DNA of 64,000 nucleotides from Dallia pectoralis (lineage: Eukaryota; Chordata; Actinopteri; Esociformes; Umbridae). The position numbers were made by a program, and so were the translations under genes. The DNA lies in NCBI GenBank assembly GCA_029465975.1, contig CM055730.1, positions 14,449,563 through 14,513,562 of the forward strand, written 5' to 3'. How positions within the stretch are numbered: position 1 is the first letter of the stretch; each line of letters starts with the position of its first letter. Positions 58,641 to 64,000 of the stretch are shown here, piece after piece. The notes beneath the pieces are model-generated. The model was not told the DNA's origin. It did not search any database and was given only the letters and a program-made list of their open reading frames with translations.

Positions 58641-59590
58641 ACAATTTAAAAAGATATGTTTGGGGGGTTTTTTGGACACCAATGTTGATCAGGCCTATGT
58701 GGTTGTTATAGGTGTTTGGTTTTACAAATGACAAGCAAGCGCAAGGAAGGGTTCTTTAGTGTGTTGTCTGTCTGGTTTATCGAGTAGCCAAAGCCAAATC
58801 CTCTTCCAATCCTCCATGACGACATCACAGAGCTGGTGGATGTTAGAGACCTTGCGCTCCACCACCTTCCATTTGAGGATGCCCCACAGATGCTCAATAG
58901 GGTTTAGGTCTGGAGACATGCTTGGCCAGTCCATCACCTTTACCCTCAGCTTATTTAGTCTTGAAGGTGTGTTTGGGGTGTCATGCTGAAATACTGCCCT
59001 GCGGCAAACTTTCTTGTGCATCATCTTTAGAAACGGCTTCCTTCTGGGACGCCAGCAATGCAGACCAATTTGATGCGGTGTGCAGCGTATAGTCTGAGCA
59101 CTGACAGGGTGACCCCCCCGCCCCTTCAAACTCTGCAGCAATGCTGGCAGCACTCATACGTCAATTTCCCAAAGACAGCTACTGGATATGACGCTGAGCA
59201 CGTGCACTCACCTTCTTTCGTCGACCATGGCGAGGCCTGTTCTGAGTGGAACCAGTCCTGTTAAACCGCAGTATGGTCTTGGCCACCGTGCTGCAGCTCA
59301 GTTTCAGATTTGGCAATCTTATTATAGCCTATGCCCTCTTTATGTAGAGCAACAATAATTTTTTTCAGATCCTCAGAGAGTTCTTTGCCATGTTGAACTT
59401 ACAATGACCAGTATGAGAGCGATAACACCAAATTGAACGCACCTGCTCCCCATACACACCTGAGACCTAATTGGGCCCAATTTGGACAGTTTCACTTAGG
59501 GGTGTACTCACTTTTGTTGCCAGCGGTTCAGACATTAATGGCTATGTAGTCAGATATTTTGAGGGGTTTATTTGACAATTCTGGTTAAAC
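58640..59590 (-). mobile_element. Tc1-type transposon, minus strand, internally deleted
   Basis: The upstream (high-coordinate) side carries AGGGGTGTACTCACTTTTGT at about 59498-59517, followed by GCCAGCGGTTCAGACATTAA, the subterminal sequence of a widespread fish Tc1 family. The coding part lies at 58722-59391. No low-coordinate terminus was recognised, so the left limit is approximate. Confidence 0.82.
58722..59391 (-). pseudogene. Tc1-like transposase pseudogene, minus strand
   Basis: The start MAKNSLRI at 59391 is quickly out of frame. Further on, a 143-codon frame encodes the helix-turn-helix part (CTPHQIGLHCWRPRRKPFLK, KMMHKKVC). It jumps straight to RRAVFQHDTPNTPS (second-Asp region, Asp kept as HDT) and ends with DWPSMSPDLNPIEHLWGIL (last catalytic Glu, about 58891-58947). 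The block holding the first Asp (the WSDET region), normally 100 or so residues long, is absent. This is an internal deletion that makes the enzyme non-functional while leaving an open frame across the junction. Confidence 0.88.
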
Positions 59591-62022
59591 ACGTAGGGAT
59601 TTTTTTCTGACCACTAGCTACTAGACATTATATATTTTCATGTCTAGCTACTAGACATTATATATATTTTATGTCCAGAGGTTGCTCTAAATCTTGGTCT
59701 ACCTTTCTGAGATTGTATGGTATTTGCCTAAACATCTGGGCCACTGGCCTTACTTTTGGACTGATTTGATTTCAATTTCCCCACTCCCTGGGACACATGT
59801 GTTTACTGCTGTGGTGAGAGACTTCTGCAATAGTAGCACTGAATTTTGTTTAAAGTGTTTGGGAGTGGGTTTCCACTAGCAATGCATATTTTTTGCCTCT
59901 CAATTTGGACGATGCTAATTATGCTAATTCCAGGCACAGAGATAAATAATGACTATCTAGGCCCAAGAACAACTCGCGATAAGCAAGATTTCATCCAAAT
60001 ATGAACCTTGGTCCAACTATTCCCATATCCTATGCACATATCATGTTTTAAATTGTCTTACCGTGATGTGTGTAGAGTTTGTGCTAAATATGCATGCTGC
60101 AATTTTGACCAGAGCACACTTGTAAAAGATGTGATGCCTCTGGATAAAAAAGTATCGTTAGCTAAGCTTGCTACATTTTTGTCAGTCATCACCCCTCATA
60201 GCACAAGAATACACACACACACACACAAACAAACACACACACAAAAGTGAGGCATGGTAAAGAATTGTGCTGCACACACACACACCAATCCATATGAAGT
60301 AGCACTGTGTTTATGGCATGGCTAGTACTAATCCTTTCTTATTAGTCCAGTCTTTAGGTCCAAAGGCTAGTATTGATGATGACGTTAACCATGGCCCATG
60401 AAATCTATCACTCAATAGGCGTCCAGAGGATTATTAAATGTATATGTCTGGGATGGTGTCTATGCAATGCTCAGGGGGTGAATATCCAATTGCCTGTCAG
60501 GGTTTATTACTTTGTGGCTCTCGGTTGGAGCCGTATGTGGTTCCTTGTTGAAGCTTCCACCACGGACCCAGGCATGAAGCTCAGACCTGAGCTACCTAAA
60601 AACGGATAGTGAAAGTGGCGTGGGGGGGGGACGGACATGTCGGCAGGGTTCTCCTCTAATGTAGTAACTTCCTATGACAAATTGTTTTCCTTCCAACTTT
60701 TAAAGAAAGACCACCAAATAGTTAATAATTTCTCAATAACAGATAACTCGATATAAGTGGAAAAAAATTGTTGTGAATAAAACCAAGACAAGAACATTTC
60801 TGCTTAGCAAATGAACCAATAAGTCTAGAATCAATCTAGTAACCTTAGAACAAAATAAGTCCCTTTTGAGTTGCTAAATGGCTCAACAAAACCACAACGG
60901 TGTCGAAAAGTAAGTCAAATTTAGAAGTAGTAACATTAAACAGCAAAAGGGATTTCAATCACTTCTCTGTGGCCTTTCAATGCACCCAATCCATACATGA
61001 TTTATATCTGATCCCAAATAAGGTTTATCACCAGCAGATCTCTCCACCTAATGGAATCACCATTATAGTGGTTGGGATTTACAGGAGTGTATTCATAAGT
61101 AATAAGGTCTGGGCGGTGGGCACTTGGCCTGCCCATCAGTAATACACAGAGAAGGACGGAGCCGCTCGAATCTCTCCACTGACACCGTTCATTTGACCGA
61201 ATTGAGACCAGCTACATCAGTTGAATATAGTCATTTGGTACAATGTTTATAAGTTCAAAGGGGCAATCCCATTTCATGTGAAACAAGCTATCGTGCAGGT
61301 GTCCCAACGAATATGTTATGTCTAATTCGGAAGGCATACGTGTATTTCCTGCTCCCCATCGAAAAATGCAAAAGTGTGACTGAACAGCGCGACGCTATCA
61401 CTTTCCGGGTCTAAGGATAAAATGTCACTTAGGATAATGTGATTGCCCTTAAGGTACGACGGGGTGAATTATATTCTGTGATTTACAATCCGAAAATTAA
61501 AGACTCACTCATTTTCTAATTTAATTCCGTCTTCGATGGAACAATGTTCACTCTGAGACAAATTGGCGAATAATGTTACTAATTCAGATGCAGCCGTAAT
61601 TTCAATTCGGGTTCGACTCGCCCTGTGACGGATGAGTCCCCGATGGACGGTTGCCACTCCGATCGCTCCTCCGTCGGCCAATTCTACCGCAGTTGTGATA
61701 ATAACCTGGGCAATAAAGGAAGGAGACATTTCTACATGTTCCAATGCTCAGAGCCTCACTCGTCTGATACTTCATTTAATTGTATTTCTGTCCTTTCCCG
61801 TGTCACTGTAAGGCCAACATAGGTAAAACGGGAAAATAGAAAGTCTATATGTAAAGTACTTGTAAATGTATAGCATGTGGAGCTTACACATAATAACTGC
61901 AGGTAATGGGAATGAATCTGCTACTGGGGAGTTGATTGAATGCAGGGTAAATGTCAAGGTAATTAAGTGGCGGCGAGGGTTAAAAGCAACGTTAAATCCT
62001 CCCACTGAGTGCTGACATTCAA

Positions 62023-62027
<5 letters not shown>
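59591..62027. other. Non-coding stretch
   Basis: No gene recognised. 59615-59672 has a duplicated CTAGCTACTAGACATTATAT. CA-rich simple sequence lies at 60210-60245. 61490-61720 is a CpG-retaining unique segment that may be conserved. A G run lies at 60622-60630. Confidence 0.5.
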
Positions 62028-62064
<37 letters not shown>

Positions 62065-62091
62065 GCGAGGAAAGGAGAGAGAGAGAGAGAA

Positions 62092-62123
<32 letters not shown>

Positions 62124-62216
62124 GGGTAGCGAGGAAAGGAGAGAGAGAGAGAGAAAGAGAGATAGAGAGAGAGAGAGAGAGAGAGGGGTAGCGAGGAAAG
62201 GGAGAGAGAGAGAGAA

Positions 62217-62259
<43 letters not shown>

Positions 62260-62269
62260 GCGAGGAAAG

Positions 62270-62302
<33 letters not shown>

Positions 62303-62341
62303 GGGTAGCGAGGAAAGGAGAGAGAGAGAGAGAGAGAGAGA
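62028..62341. repeat. Punctuated GA minisatellite
   Basis: (GA)n runs are interrupted five times by GGGGTAGCGAGGAAAGG (starting near 62059, 62123, 62185, 62254 and 62302), i.e. spacings of 64, 62, 69 and 48 bp. AAGAGAGATAGAG variants occur between. Long SLSLSLS frames on the minus strand are artefacts. Confidence 0.95.
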
Positions 62342-64000
62342 TGCACAGTTTAGAAACAAATCAGTCAATGCGAATCTCCCTTATCACTGGCTGTTTATTT
62401 ACGATGATGACATGACCTCAGTTTGACTGTTCTCCTCTTCTCTGGGCTAATGTGTCTACTGTAATTCATATCCATCAACCAATGGGACATAATGGTAGAA
62501 ACGCTTGCCGACATGAACTGTGTTACCGCGACCTCTGTTCAAGGTAGTGGGATGACTCTTTGCCCCCGACGAAAGAGCAAAGACTTGCACACGTACATGC
62601 GCGTGTCTTGGCAGAGTGTACGCGGCCATTATTCCCTCATGCGCGAGCAGAGATGGAGGGACGCTGAGCTGAAGGACTGTGCAGCTGATCCCTCTTTACA
62701 CAACCATTAACACGCCATATTGTCCCACGGAAAATCAGTGCACCATATCAGTGTACAAGCATCAAGTGGAGGCCATTGTGCAGGTCAGGCCATGTACTCA
62801 CAGACCAGACCCCCACCTCTCCCCACGCAGACACTCTGAGGTGCGGGCCCCTCTCCAGGCCCTAATGATCTGCGGGGCTTAACGGACCCGGAGCATGGGA
62901 GTCCCACACACCCTGGCCTCCACTATACTACCACGCCCACCACTTGAGGAGAAAAAGGATTATATTCTCACCTTTCTGTTCTCCCTCCCGTAGGAACCAA
63001 GGCTCCATGACAAAACGCCAATAGAGCTGACTGCCAAGATCGGAGGTCTAAAGAAGGATGACTGGTGCAGAAGGTTAAAGCCACAATGTGCTCGGCCCTT
63101 TTGAGATGGGTTTGTAGTTGTGTGTGTGTGTGTGTGTGACGCTGCGTTGTCGTGTGTGTTTGTTTGTTGAATGTCTTTGCTTGACGTACAAAACGTGACT
63201 GTATTTTCCACTAAATGGACACGTGTCCATTAGCCTAGCATAGTTTAACGCTATTCAAAGAGAATTAAAAACTATACAATGACAAGTAGACACAAGGACG
63301 ATATATAACATGACATACGGTAACACAAACCTCACAGACACTACAGTGTAATACGGCAGTCAGATACAAACCAAATAAAGGAAACCTTTAATACAATAAA
63401 AAAACCTTCTCATCCGGAGATTAGCTGCAATGTGGTTGCCACGGCGAAATAAAAAAGCGTTTCTCTATACGATGATAGACTGTTCCGGAGGCTTCCGTTC
63501 CCACTGCTTTGTCAGTTAAATAACGTACGGTAGGTATGATGTCTTTTCCCCGCGACCCCTAATAGTGCGCCGTTAGAGAATGACAGTTGTACGAATGAGG
63601 CGTTCTCTTTTCCTAAGCACGGCAAAGCGCGGCCATTCACTGTGCTTTGTTTTTAGCGTAATAGCTTCATTTACAAAACGTCGGCGGAATTAATGCCTGA
63701 CAAACGTGCTGGTAACCGAGCCAACTAATTTTTGCTCATTCGCCCTGAATTATTAATCGCCGAGAAATATACCATGTGGTCTCCGAGGAGCCGCATACAT
63801 TCATTTCGCACGAAATTGCCGCTGTTTGGTGAAAAGTATAAGAAGCTTAACTGCTCTTTTCAAAACGGGTGACTTATATACAGTTGGAGCTTTAATCACG
63901 TATAAATCAACCCATGTAATTACACTTCCAGCTGCTGCCCTCCTAAGCTGAAGCTGGAGGCTCTTAACAGTGGCACAGGGGCCTTCATCACCTGAATCCG
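62342..64000. other. Non-coding stretch to the window end
   Basis: No gene recognised. A short (GT)n run is at 63117-63138. 63420-63960 is listed as a candidate conserved element. 62560-62660 is CpG-rich unique sequence. Confidence 0.45.
63420..63960. other. Candidate conserved non-coding element
   Basis: A 540-bp unique block with intact CpGs (GCGGAATTAATGCC near 63684, TTATTAATCGCCGAG near 63750), many ATTA/TTAAT words, and no repeat or recognised frame. The composition contrasts with the AT-rich, CpG-poor surroundings. Could also be the edge of a gene's upstream region outside the window. Confidence 0.3.

Overview
This window looks like vertebrate, almost certainly teleost, genomic DNA. 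It has no operon structure and no dense coding. Non-coding sequence rich in CA/GT microsatellites is peppered with relics of several Tc1/mariner families, LINE fragments of L2/Rex type, a hAT-like MITE and LTR retrotransposons of the fish Gypsy/sushi type. A salmonid- or pike-like fish is a reasonable guess from the Tc1 families and the LINE tail ending in TGATTGATTGA, but this is inference. I found no exon of a host protein-coding gene that I can support, and no tRNA, rRNA or CRISPR array.

The most interesting content is a pair of insertions of one LTR-element family: copy A at 11561-15782 (minus strand) and copy B at 42771-47154 (plus strand). Each has two full-length LTRs of equal length (586 bp in A, 588 bp in B), TG...CA ends, and a perfect 5-bp target-site duplication (TAATG for A, TACAT for B). 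Neither carries reverse transcriptase, integrase or protease. The 3.2-kb interior of copy B is one open frame of 1028 codons. It consists of two non-repetitive islands embedded in arrays of 18-, 24-, 27- and 30-bp units, all multiples of three. Ten bases just after the 5' LTR are an exact reverse complement of a site in the LTR that lies where the transcript should begin. This is the arrangement expected for Tf1/sushi-type self-primed reverse transcription. Copy A keeps the same pairing, but its frame is broken by at least three shifts.

Region by region: 1-6.5 kb is non-coding, with a Tc1 end fragment (2756-2905) and a 287-bp solo LTR with a CTTGA duplication (3009-3295). 6.5-8.2 kb has a Tc1 element with a dead transposase and a mariner-like MITE. 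9.6-10.7 kb has a hAT-like MITE split by a LINE. 11.6-15.8 kb is copy A. 15.8-26 kb is mostly featureless, with one possible mariner relic. 26.4-30.8 kb has Tc1 and LINE relics. 33.7-34.8 kb has a Sleeping-Beauty-like Tc1 relic. 42.8-47.2 kb is copy B. 49.0-50.5 kb is a 26-bp minisatellite of about 60 units. 53-55.4 kb has pyrimidine-rich, 14-bp and 48-bp tandem arrays. 55.6 and 58.7-59.6 kb have Tc1 relics. 62.0-62.3 kb is a punctuated GA array.

Between the repeats are several stretches rich in homeodomain-type TAATTA/ATTA words and intact CpGs (for example 5.3, 27.4-28.1, 37.2, 54.4 and 63.4-64.0 kb). They read like conserved non-coding elements of a developmental-gene desert, which only an alignment to other fish could confirm.
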